A DNA stretch of 64,000 nt from Paramacrobiotus metropolitanus (Eukaryota > Tardigrada > Eutardigrada > Parachela > Macrobiotidae): assembly GCF_019649055.1 (NCBI RefSeq), contig NW_026570241.1, positions 186,001 to 250,000 of the forward strand, read 5' to 3'. The notes beneath the pieces were generated by a model. The model was not told the origin of the DNA. It saw only the letters and a program-made list of their open reading frames with translations, and made no database searches. The stretch's first letter is position 1; the number at the start of each line of letters is the position of its first letter. Made by a program: the position numbers and the translations under genes. Of this stretch, positions 22,701 through 34,081 are shown one piece after another.

Positions 22701-25700
22701 CATTAATCTCTTCCATTGAATAAAAGTTTTTGAGCGGCAAGTGTAAATGTTTTGAGAGAGGTTTTGTGTGGATGCCGTATAGGAAGAAAATGCCCAACGC
22801 CTGACCCCATCATTATCCCACACTTAGGACAATCCATAAATTCTCCTCTTTTTCAAAAGATCAAATGAACCCACCAAACGTCACTAATCGGCAAATCGAC
22901 GCTTGACCTTTATCAATACGCCTGCTTAAATTTTTCATAGAAGTAAAAAGTGTCATGCAATGAAATTGTACTGAACACTAAAGAGGTTTATTTACGTGCA
23001 AACACTTATTATTACTTTGCAAAATATTTGACTGATCTGTAGTTCACTAGTGCGAACCTCTTACAGTACTTTACCTAATGTGAATAATGTTTACTTAATA
23101 TATCACATCTTGTCCATAGGCTGCAAACTATTGAGTGTTATCACGTAATAGGGATGCATTACACTGCCACTGCCTTCAGGTTTTCGAAGTTTTGCGTTTT
23201 GTTTCGTATTCTCATGTACATTTTTAGTAAAAGTATTTTAAGATATTTTACTGCATTTTTACATGCAAAAATTATTATTATGTAGTACAAATTAAAATTA
23301 ACGATATTTTAGAAAGGTCACCAACAAAAGCCCTTTTACAAACCATTTGTTGTAAAAATTTGCAGCTGCAGAATCGATGTGGTGTTAGTGAAGTGTATAG
23401 AAATTGCCGCGTCTGTCATAATGTTATTAGTGCTGCTGATATTAGAGATACAGATCACTAATTATCTTTGATTAACACCTGACTAAACCGGTACCAGCAC
23501 ACGAAATGAATGGACTCGCTAACGACTCGTAAACAAGTGCACTCAGCGTAAAACGAGATCACAATCTAATTGACTCTTTATGTAGTGCAAATTGGCTTCG
23601 TTGATCAGCGGGATGAATGTATCTCTAACAATTACGATTGCATATGTGTGTATACTTTGAAATTGTGATAACAACGCATCTGCTCAATATGAATCCACAT
23701 TTGTCGTCTTGTGCAATCATGCGCAACGCTATTGTAATGATTAATTCAATACGTACGCGGAACGCCACAGTTCATTACCATCTGATTATTTGTAAGCAAT
23801 CTGTTAATTTTGAACCGCACAGAGATTAAAATTCATTAAACTACTATGGGATGATTTTAACATAATACTTCATAAAACATATGCGGTATGTATCTGTATG
23901 CTGCACTAATGGGTTAGTATGGATATAGGTTTAAACAAATTCATTTACAGTCGGTCACTTTTATCAATGAGGATAAAACTAATACATTTTTTTACATCTG
24001 CATGTTAAATTTACCGCATAAACAATAAGTACTTTACCGAGTATGCGTTATTCTGCTAACTTAGCATTTTTCGGATTTATTAAAACAATAAGCAAACGCC
24101 CTTGAAATCGCGTGTAGTGTCGTGGTTATTTTTTTTACTTAGTTCGTACGTTATATCATCAAAGCTTCGATCTGTTATTCGAAGTTCTATGAATGAACAC
24201 ATACTAACTAATTCATTCATAAGAATGCATGTGTGGCGTTGATTATATAAACAAAGCAGCTATTTCGTAATTTATGCTAATTAAGTTTTTGCTTAGAGTA
24301 CACACTACGCACTAGAAAATGTGAATAAAAGCGGAGTTTTACTGGAAGTTGAGGCATGGTGACGTGGTGGCTTTTCCGTAACATTATTTTTGTGGTGCTG
24401 TACTTAATTCTAATTTCTAAGCAATCTAATCTTTTGCATTTCGGCGTATTACTACGCTATGGGGATCAGTGACAGGATAGTTCTGTTCCTGCAGCGAGAA
24501 ATGTTGTTAGTTGATTGTTGCAGTGGGCATGCGCTCGGTGACGTGCTGGGCGCTCATTGATTCCATTCCCCAATTGAACAAGCTGTTGCCGGTAATACGA
24601 TAACAAATTCACAATATCGAATTAGCACACATCATTGTGTGAATGTGCAATGTGACAGGATTTGGCGCTGTTCATGGCTCCCTGAGGGATTTGTTGTTAA
24701 TATTATTTTACAAGTAAAATTGTTTGCCGTTAGCATGTTTAATTTGCTATGGGTATTTATTTCCCCTGCTCTTCCCGGAGCTTGACACCTATTCCGGCTC
24801 TCGGATGGCCCCGGCATTTTAGGTCAAAACTCTACTAATCAGCATCGCTAATATGAACTGGAGCTTATACTGTTGTATTACTGTACACATGTATACACCG
24901 AAGGTCACTTACTATTTTATTTGTTTCTTACGGTGACTGTATTGTATTTCATGTGTACACGGTACACAGAAAATTGTTCCGAATATGTAGCTACGCTTTA
25001 CAGTCAACACAGTATAAGTATACTGTGCTAACTTCATTCTAATTACACTCTGTAGTAGAAAGAAATTCGAAAGTGGATTATTGTTAGCCCCATACCGTAC
25101 AGTGGAAGAACGGCGCAAATTTTGAATGAATTCCAGCTTATACAGTGCTGTGTGGTGTGGAGCACAAGGAAAATTGTAGTGCAGTGGCCGTCTGATCTAG
25201 ACTAAATTATGCATGTAATTAAAACATCATGAGATCTTCAAAGCAATAGCAGCAGCCAATGTATTGGTTAAGTTACTACGAGTTGGAGTTTTTTTTCTAA
25301 CCACATCTGAAATAAATTTATCGAGTGTGAAAAATATTACATAATATTTACATTTATAATTACCCATCGCTGATACAAAAATGTTTGACCGATTTTCCGA
25401 TTTTATTAAAAGCGCATTTCAAGACAGATTTATGTATATTGTTGACAGTTCAGTACTGCAATTTAAATGTGCATCCAAGGGATTAAACTACAAAGTACAG
25501 TATGTACTTGTATTACGGGGGTTTGCGCACAATCACATAGCTGTGAAAAAATTTCAAAAATTAAAAGCATAATAAATGATTACGCTCAGCAGTTATTGTT
25601 TCCATTGGTTGCAATAATTATGTAATTCAGTTTCCTTCGAAACCATTTTTTTTGCGAAACCTGAACAACCATTAAAGTTCAAATCGAGTTATAAGGACGA

Positions 25701-27400
25701 AAAACAAGTTGTATTGACGATTGTCAATTTGTCATAGTGTGCTTGGAGCAACGATCAAACAAGATTCGGGGCTGATTAGCGCAAAGAAAATCGGTTTAGC
25801 CCAGTCAAGTTGTCTCATCCCATCGACATCCGCTGCAACCAGCCGTCCCTCGCTCCGTCTATCCCCGCGTCAAAGTCACAAAATATTGAGTGAATTTCCC
25901 TGGTGAATTGAGGAGCAATCAAATTATGATTTTTGATACAATTTTCACATGTCTAATTTGTTCTCGGCTAATGGACTTAATGACGCATAATGTCATTCTG
26001 AGCCAGCCGCTCGGGCCCAGCGGGCCGTCCACTGTGTGTACACAGCCTCGTTCTCTCTCATCCTCTCTCTCGGTCGCGCTGTCACTTGCGCCATCACTGC
26101 CGGCCAATCGTCATTCATTGCCGCATCCATAACATGTGGTATTTAATACTTTACAGACAACGGTATAGCCCTTCTCTCCCGGCGTCTCTCTCACCAAATG
26201 ATCCGTGACGCGAATAAACCCGATCAAACTCAACTATGCTCATCCTAATTTCCATGCGATGATACTTTAATTCGAGTACAATAAAGCCGCCGGAAATACT
26301 CCTTTCCCTCGTTTTTCTGCCTTAACTCTGTCCGCACTGGCAACTTATATTCGCCGCAATGAAACGGACCGTAATTCAAAAAGTCCCATACCGCAACCGA
26401 ACCGTTTAAAAAGCCGTTAAGAATATAAAGTTGTAAATTTTATTTTTTCAAAAAATATTTCCTGAAACAAAATAATAAAGGCTTTATTATAAAGCAGTCC
26501 TGCAACAAAGCAATTCAATCAAATACTTACCCAAAAACAAGTTGAGTGTTTTTGAACGAGTATCTGTGGTTTTAATTTTAGATTAAGCTGTCGCAAGCGT
26601 AGAATCTGTATATTGTACCTACGTACTAAGTACTAAACAACTTAATAACCTACTTAGGGTTTTTATTAGGATCATGCGCAGCGATAAACGCAAACTGCAC
26701 TACAGTCCCACCTTTTTTCTAATAAATGAGCAAGTTGCAGATGCCGTTGCCCGTTGGTAATTAATAATATATTTTTTACCAAGTATACCGATGTTGTAGT
26801 ATCTACTAAAGGTCTGATTTTTTTGCAGTCCGTCGGTTGGCTACGGCGCGCTGCTTTGCTGACTGCCCAGCCAATCAACAGCCGGCTTAATCAACACCAA
26901 GCGCTGCTCCGTGCCGCATGGGCCGCATCCAGCGCAGCGTCCAATCCACACCGGATTTTCGGCTGACAAAACAAAGAGCGGAATGCCGTATTACAAAGCC
27001 ATTGCCGTTTGTCCGGAAAAGGAAGTCGTGTCCCATTTGAGATTAGATCAAATACGGTAATAGCCTCAACTGGCGCGGAGCCATAAATGTCCCCATTCGG
27101 CTGCGCCGCACTGGCACTCATTAGACGCATTTAACAAGACCATCAATTTTTTCCTCGACCGGCATTTCACTTTTTCTCCCATAAACGCTCACAGATCTAT
27201 CGCTTACGCCATCAACGATCTTCTATGTGAAGCACTGTTGTGTGTGTTTATCCCATTTGTCCAGCTAAATCGATAGCGGCACGCATTGGCGACAAATCTC
27301 TCACGAGCAGTGTGAATTTTCCTTTATGATTAATCAGTGTGTAATGAAGTTTCCATGTCAAGTGGCGACGTGAATGGGACTGGCACCGGTTGGATACTGC
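22700..27400. other. Gene-poor region upstream of Drgx
   Basis: Mostly AT-rich with no supportable gene. Two GC-richer islands stand out: about 25780-26360, with many TAAT/ATTA cores and CT-rich tracts, and about 26830-27480, which runs into the Drgx promoter. Such islands upstream of a developmental regulator are plausible cis-regulatory DNA, but nothing in the sequence proves it. Confidence 0.4.
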
Positions 27401-27401
27401 T

Positions 27402-27409
27402 TATATAAA
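27402..27409 (+). promoter_or_regulatory. TATA box, probable core promoter of Drgx
   Basis: TATATAAA lies 103 bases upstream of the Drgx start codon (27512), which would place transcription start near 27430-27440 with a leader of about 75 bases. The surrounding sequence is GC-richer than the upstream desert. Confidence 0.5.
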
Positions 27410-27511
27410 CAAACGTCGATCTCGGATGCAAAACGGGAATCGAGTTGATCTTTAGGAAAGCTTCAGGCAGTACCGGCGCGTCACCTGTATGCGTATTGAT
27501 AGGTCACTACG

Positions 27512-30500
27512 ATGAATATGTTTTGTTTCCATTGTCCGCCGCTGTTGTCGCAACAGCTGCGGCTGCCAACGCTGGAATATCCTTGCCTGCCGCATCATCC
27601 ATGTAAGTTGTCATAATGCAGGAGCCACGTGTTTATTTTATTAATTTATATTATCGTGAGCGATTTCTTTGATTGCCAGTTCCAGCTTTTGTTCTGCATA
27701 CGTAACTGAAGTGAAAAGAATTGCAATAGTAATTACAAAGCACCTATATGGCCAGTATGCAAGCTTTAACACAGTTTTGTCATTAGAACAGTAACAATAC
27801 AAATTAAAAGGTTAATACATTTCTATTCGTATGAAAAGAGGCTTGATTACAATATGCTAAAGGCGATTTTCTTCTTTTATATTATTATTGTAATAAAATT
27901 TCATTAAAAAGTTATGGTACTTTTGCTTAAATCCTTTTTTACGACAAAAAAGAATTTACTTCTGCTTAACTTTGTTGTTTTGTCGCAATCATTCACTTTC
28001 ACAAATTCGACATATACATACGACCCTTGCACTACGAAATCTCCATGCTGTTATCATTACTAACCTGTGGTCATGTCCTATTGCAACAAAGAACAATAAA
28101 AATATGCGAACATGTCCCTTAAATGTCCCCAAAAGTATACCTTATCTATCTAATTTAATGACGCCTACGTTTCTGTGGTTTAGTAGAAGATTTGAATTTC
28201 GATGAATACGAGTACAGAAATGATTCTGTATGTAGATCCATCCATAAGTTATCCACACTCTGATCTACACGACGATGCCTATCCGCGTCGTAAACAGCGG
28301 CGCAACCGGACAACCTTCACCGTGCAGCAGTTGGAAGAACTGGAAACGGCGTTTGGTGTTACACATTATCCGGATGTTTTCACCCGGGAAGATTTAGCCA
28401 TGAAAATTAACCTGACAGAAGCCCGCGTTCAGGTAGTCAACTGAGTCATAGTCATCCATATTTCATCCATATTTATAGTCATCCATATTTTTCTTAGGTT
28501 TGGTTTCAAAATCGGCGAGCAAAATGGCGGAAACACGAAAAAATTACCAGTGACAAGAAGAAACCACACGATGACAAAGATAATGAAGGGCGAAGGAGCT
28601 CCTCCGCAGCATCACACCGTAGTGACGACGAACATGTTGACCTTTCCGGTGATGACATGTCAGAAACGTCTTCGGTGGCATCGTCTGTAGGAAAAAAGAA
28701 ATATGACGACAGAAAACATTCGCACATGGAAATTAAGAAGAATGTCGTGGAACCGGCATTAAATTTCGAAGAAAAGCCAAAACTGTAAGAACTACTATAT
28801 ATAGTATGTACTTTCTCCGTAATAAGTCTCATGAGCAAAATAGTCAGAATAAATTACTTCATCCAAAATTTTCATTCGGCGAGCAATTTTCATTTCGAAG
28901 ATTTTCTGAACGCGCTTTACATGCATGTTATACGTATATAATTTGGTTGAAATATTATAAGGCGACATTAATTTGTAAAACGTCAGCGACAAAAGAATAA
29001 TATTGAAAATTTTGGCTTTTTTAAGCAATTCGTGCGAAAGCAGCGGGTATTTTAATTCATTACAGCATAAGAGTTATATTGACGCTGATCCTGTTAGACC
29101 CAAGAGGATTTTCAGGGGATTCTGCGCGGCAAAAGTAAACAGATTAGCCGTGTGTAGGGTGCTTCTAAGCTGCGGCGCGAGCAGGGAGGCGCGTCTGATT
29201 CAATGGATATTAATGTTTAATTACTCCATTAAGGCAATTTTTTAATTTACTTTCTAATGCCGCTGTGATCAGCGCGGAACCAGCTTGAATCATCGGCCGT
29301 GAGCCGGAGAAGATTGGCTTAACTTGTAGTTAATGTCGACGCCAGCGTCATTAATCGGATCGGCTCTGTGATGTGCACAGCGCCTACGCAGTCAGCGTCG
29401 TTGATTAGATGGCACAATTGTGCGCCGACCAATGACTGTGAATAGCGGGTTCATTAAGCGCAGCCCGGCTAAGTCGATTAACGGTTACGAGAATGCCATG
29501 CTTCATGGCATCATCACTGCCAGTCTTCGCTATAATAGCAGAAAACAAAACTGTATCTTATAATCGCTAACATGGCAATAACAGAAAATTTCCAAAAGGA
29601 AATTTGACGAAAAAATACAGTCCGTTTTGCGAAAAGGAAATCTGAAAATACAGCACGCTTCTATGAATAACACAAAACTAATATAAGTTCTGCAAAATAC
29701 TTCAGGATAGAACTTTGAAGTTGTATTATTGTCCTGAATTATACTTGTATCTGTGTTATTGTCTGAGTTCTGCAAAAGCAATTTCGCCTTGTAGTGTTTG
29801 TAAAAACAGGCAGGTATATACGTATGTGCTTGCAGACGCAAAACATTGTTATACTGTGCCGGTGCGTAACAAATTTCGTTAGCAAGGAAGCGATTTTGTA
29901 GAGTAAGGGCGCTCATGATCATAGGGTGTATGCGGATCATTAAGTCTATAAGATTCACTTTATCAGTACAGTATTCGTAATTCGTAACTGAATTTTAAAA
30001 ATTAATTTGTTTTTTCGAAACACTAATTCCAAATTACAGGGAAAAGATGTTGAGCGCGACAGGACCGATGAAAAGCGGGTCCGGTGCAGCAAAACAAGTG
30101 CACACACCGCCAGCAAATCCCAAGCGACAGCCGTGCAGCAGTGCCCGTTCCAGCTGCAGTCCAGTGCCGCTGCTGGCCAGCAGCAAGCCTGCACTGTCAC
30201 TGCCGGCAGCGGCCAGCACGGCTCTAACCATCACGACCACTCCGCCCACATCAAGCGGCCTCATCAATCAATTCGCACGGCCATTCTTCCTGTCGAGTCC
30301 CAGTGGTGCGGCAGCAGCCGCTGCGGCGGCGGCGGCGGCCGGATCTATGTTGGTGCGAGGCAAGTATCTAATAAATGCTATCTTTCCACGATCATATTTG
30401 TGGCAGTTGACCAAGAATATCATGAAGTATCATATTAATTTTTATGATTTAAACTTAAAAATTGCGTTACCGAAGCTGAAGGCTGCGCGCTGCAGATTAC

Positions 30501-31181
30501 TGCATGATGCTAGCAAAGTCCAAAACAATGCAGGATTATGACTTGTACATGTACTGCCTACTTGAACTGGAACTTTCGGAGTGTTATGGCATGTTCTTAG
30601 TCTTACCCTGAACCATCCACATTAGCTTCAGTTATTACAATCAATCTTTATAACGCAATATGTACAAAAATAAACTGAATTTTTTGGTTGGTTAAGTTTT
30701 ATTGAAGTTAATTGTTCATTTATACCGGCTTAACGAAATATCTGTTAGCGTATGTAACTAACGTTGACATTTTTAGGTCTGTTTTAGATCATTTTCAAAA
30801 CTTTAGACATTTTTAGGTCTTAAGAGCTTTCAAAACCGCTGTTTAATTGTTAATTCAAATTAATAATACAAACACATCTGATGCGTCTGCAGAAAATTTA
30901 GTTAACGGTTAATCAATGGCTTTCTTAATGAACTTGCTCCGTTGCATACAGCACCGGATTTCCTTAATCAATACTTGGCCCGCGCCCATGCTCCGCCCCA
31001 TCTGAGCGCCGCTTCATCACTGTATCCGGCGCTGATGCGCTCGCCCTTTGAGGCCCTGGCCCCACTGTTCCCCGGTCGGTCATTCCCGGCGCCCGGTGCC
31101 CACTTTGACCAGAAGACCAACAGTGTCGAGGAACTGCGCCGCAAAGCCAAAGAGCATGCTGAAATGTTGGCCAAGAAATAA
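27512..31181 (+). CDS. Drgx: Paired-like homeobox transcription factor DRGX
   Basis: Five exons: 27512-27602, 28236-28432, 28498-28784, 30040-30359, 30952-31181. They total 1125 bases (374 residues) with consistent phases. Exon 1 encodes [12 protein letters not shown], which closely resembles the start of vertebrate DRGX (MFYFHCPPQL). Exon 2 holds [17 protein letters not shown] and most of the homeodomain (about residues 51-110). The homeodomain is split after ARVQ, the usual paired-class site, and is Q50 ([11 protein letters not shown]). Exon 4 has an 11-alanine run. The C-terminus is an OAR motif ([17 protein letters not shown]). DRGX proteins bind DNA as dimers on TAAT palindromes and specify nociceptive and somatosensory neurons in vertebrates; a sensory-neuron role here is inference. 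Intron 4 uses a GC donor (AG|GCAAGT at 30360), the only choice that keeps phase. AATAAA follows at 31255-31260. Confidence 0.92.
29040..29500 (+). promoter_or_regulatory. Candidate intronic enhancer in Drgx intron 3
   Basis: A GC-rich block inside the 1255-base intron 3 (28785-30039) stands out from AT-rich flanks. It carries many TAAT/ATTA homeodomain cores, among them TTAATGTTTAATTACTC near 29210-29225 and two ATTAATCGG/TTAATGTCG elements near 29325-29360. Open frames through it are short. It could hold autoregulatory sites. This is inference from composition and motif density. Confidence 0.35.
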
Positions 31182-32508
31182 ATGGCATACTAAAGAAACT
31201 GCCTACTGCATTTATACAGGATATTAAATTTAATTTTACCATTGGAAGTGACATAATAAAAGTAAATTATTGTCAGATGATGCCGACTTGTACGGTTATG
31301 TACTACGTACGGTACTAGGATCCTAGTTATCCGTTATCCTAGTTATCCAGTCCGGACTGGATAACTGCTGTATAGGAATGTGCCGTAAAATGTCGTAACA
31401 ATCATGTAGAAGCTCGGGAATAAAAGGTTGTATATAATTATTACCTAAGAATAATCAAGTAAGTAATCAAAATTAAGTAATAAAAATTACAATAATCAAA
31501 AGTTCAAAATTCCATACAAATTACCTTAAGTACTCAAAATTGCATGTAGCGTAACTCAAAATTAATAAGTTACACGTCTAATTGTACACAAATTAAATTA
31601 ACGTATACGCCCTTACTATAATGTGCAAAATATAACGCTATTTTGCGAAATTATAATCATATGTTATCGTTAGACGTTAACTGGCCACAATATATTTGTA
31701 ACAAATATTTGTATATCTATAATGTAACATATATTTGTATATTGTGGAAAATTAAATATACCGGTAAACTGAAAAGTGCACGGAAGTAAATAACATAAGT
31801 ACTTATTTGAAGCGCTTGTACTAAAACTGTACTTAGGATTAATCGTAAATGTTATGTATGTACTTCCGTGCGAACGTTTCGATAATCATGCAAGTAGTTT
31901 TATTAGTCTTTACATGTGCGTACTACCACAATTGGGTATAATGCCAGTAGACTGAACTGGCAGCGGAAGTTGAAATACCCACCGCAGACTGCACAGTCGT
32001 CATAATCATGTATTCATATTCATAATTACGCTTAAATATTCATCACTTTCCTAAATACATGCGAGATAAATAAATGTTTTAGCCTTCTTCTTTGCAAGGA
32101 CATGCGGAATACATTAAATTTCTTAGTTATTTTTATAAGTACATACGAGATTCATATCTACATTTCTTAGGCCTTCTTGCAAGTGCTTCCGAGATAGTAC
32201 AAATACAACAATTATTACTCGTATAACAGTTGTACAAGTAATACAGGTATTGAACTTGATCTTCAATGGTAAACATTCGAATTCTGGTTTAACAAGACTG
32301 CCTATCTGATTATTGGATTTCCCGTTCATTACGATTATGAAAACAGTTTGATTATTCTAATTTATTTTGTCACCATTAACAAAACACCACAACTCATTAG
32401 GTTTTGCTTAACAAATTATTCAAGTTAGTAATCAAAAACAAGGAACAACATCACCGAGATTCGCCGTTCTTTCCTTGCGTACGCGCAGCGTGAAACCCTG
32501 GCTGGACA
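31182..32508. other. Spacer between Drgx and the TraB-domain gene, with palindromes
   Basis: AT-rich with no gene. AATAAA for Drgx lies at 31255-31260. Perfect palindromes occur at 31314-31327 and 31342-31365 (24 bases). A longer imperfect inverted repeat pairs about 31779-31798 with 31853-31871 (GCACGGAAGTA arms). AATAAA for the TraB-domain gene (minus) is at 32361-32366. Confidence 0.55.
32361..32366 (-). promoter_or_regulatory. AATAAA polyadenylation signal of the TraB-domain gene
   Basis: Minus-strand AATAAA lies about 145 bases beyond the stop codon at 32509-32511. Confidence 0.4.
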
Positions 32509-34081
32509 TTAACGTAGCAGCTTCAACAGAAATTTCCCGCCGATCAGGAGCCACCCAGCCGGCATAACACCGAGCGCATGCATCTGCCGCGGGAGCTTCG
32601 GCGGAACGGCCAGCAGCTTCTGGCGCCCTTCCGGTGACAGTGGCGGACTATTCCAGGCACGTTTGATCCCCGCCACATGGTTCATTCCCACGACACCCAC
32701 CGCCACCCGGCCCCGCGGACTCTCCATCGTCAGCAGCGGCTCAGACACGCATCGCTTCAGCTCTTCCGCCAACAGTGCATCCCGCTCCTGCAGGATCGCG
32801 CGGTATACCGTAGGACACGCCGCCGCCAGGATCGCCGCGTAAACCTGCAGGTACGCGCTGCTCTTCCGCTTCTCCACCTCGTCCAGGCTGTTATGCCGCA
32901 TTTCGACCAACCGGTACCGGATGCTCTCCCACAGGGATAAGGCACCATAGGCCCGTTGCTTCGTGATGCTCTGCAGACGATCCCCCAATACCACGCGGCA
33001 GCCGGGGATCTTGCCGGCTTCCCGATAGGCCACGCGCATATCTCCGCCCGAAATGCCGAAACGCTGGGCCCGCTGCCAGGATAATTTCAGCTCCCGGAAC
33101 ATCTGCGCAGCCTCTAGTGCGGCGCCTAACCGCTCGTCTAATGCGTGGAACTCTTCCAGGGACAGTTCACTGATTGAATTCAGTTTACGCATGGCTTCAT
33201 CTTCGTCTACAGTTAACATTTCTTCCCGCTCTGTAACAATATCAATATTCCAGAGCGAATAATCCCATCGTGGGATTAGGAAATTGTGCATGTGCCATGT
33301 ACCGTACATGGATAATTAATAAAGCATTATACAAATGAAAACTCTACAGTATACGATTATACAGTAGTCATTATACCGTATATGATTACGTCATTATACG
33401 TACATGATGTACGGTATAATCGTATAGAGTTTTCATTTATTAATGCTTTATATAAATATTAATTACATTTAATTTTTTAAATAATTCTATCTGGCAGATA
33501 GGCAAAAACAAAAAATAAAGGTTAAATACATATAAGCACAAGCTTAAGACATTTAATATACTTAATACATTTAGTATACGATATGTTATTTATTTACTGA
33601 TTTATTGAAAATTAACATTATAAATCGGAATCTGTTCAGGTCGTACCGGAACACAGCTCCAGCATCACGCAATCCGGTTTCAGCGTCCGAATTGTCACAG
33701 CGACGTCTTCCTGGCTTTTCCCTCCAACATGCGCCGTCGATCCCCACCTAAGATTCACAGAATTAGAAATTAAAAAATAGACAAATGATGAGAAATAAGT
33801 AAATACAAAATTATCAATAACCGCATGGAGTTTTTGAATCTTATATCAAGGATTCAGTAAAAATAAGTTAGTAACAGTACGATAACTGTAGCGGACAGCT
33901 GCCCACAATCACGCGCACTTACAACGTAAGCTCGGCCACCGGATGGATGCTGCAGCATGGTCACGGTTTTGGGCAGGACGGGATTGACGGGACGGAGCTT
34001 GGGTCGCAGCTGCTGGAGGAGAACCGAGAACGGCACGCTGCCCGTCTCGAGTGGCTTCGGATGGTCACAGCCGTCTTCCAT
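32509..34081 (-). CDS. TraB domain-containing protein (TRABD-like)
   Basis: Three exons: 34081-33923, 33747-33647, 33230-32509. They cover LPKTVTMLQ, STAHVGGKSQEDV, VMLELCS, EAGKIPGCRVVLGDR, RAILQERDALL, VAVGVVGMNHVAGI and LAVPPKL, which follow the order and spacing of human TRABD (VGTAHFS, VVVELC, LGDRP, VSERD, GVVGMGHVPGI). The TraB/Tiki fold carries two histidine motifs (here TAH and GMNH) plus the Glu of ELC. A hydrophobic C-terminal segment (AGWLLIGGKFLLKLL) could anchor it in a membrane; mammalian TRABD is placed at the outer mitochondrial membrane. The expected size is about 326 residues. The join of exons 1 and 2 is one base out of frame: exon 2 starts with GTGGGGATCG where three G after T would read VGSTAH. 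This may be an assembly error at a G run or a misplaced splice site. Confidence 0.8.
33318..33452. repeat. Foldback repeat in intron 2 of the TraB-domain gene
   Basis: The left arm (about 33318-33360) and right arm (about 33413-33447) are near-complementary over roughly 35-40 bases with one or two small indels. They share AAAGCATTA and AAATGAAAACTCTA. The loop is about 50 bases. The unit lies in the intron 33231-33646 and has no ORF, so it is probably a foldback MITE. Confidence 0.7.

Noticed and set aside
28202-28235. In-frame Met upstream of the homeodomain as Drgx start
   Set aside because: An in-frame stop at 28193 lies just above, and the phase-consistent acceptor at 28236 joins an upstream exon with clear DRGX N-terminal similarity.
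30353-30360. Canonical GT donor in Drgx exon 4
   Set aside because: It would leave phase 0, whereas the next exon needs one preceding base. The GC donor at 30360 fits and has the full GCAAGT consensus.
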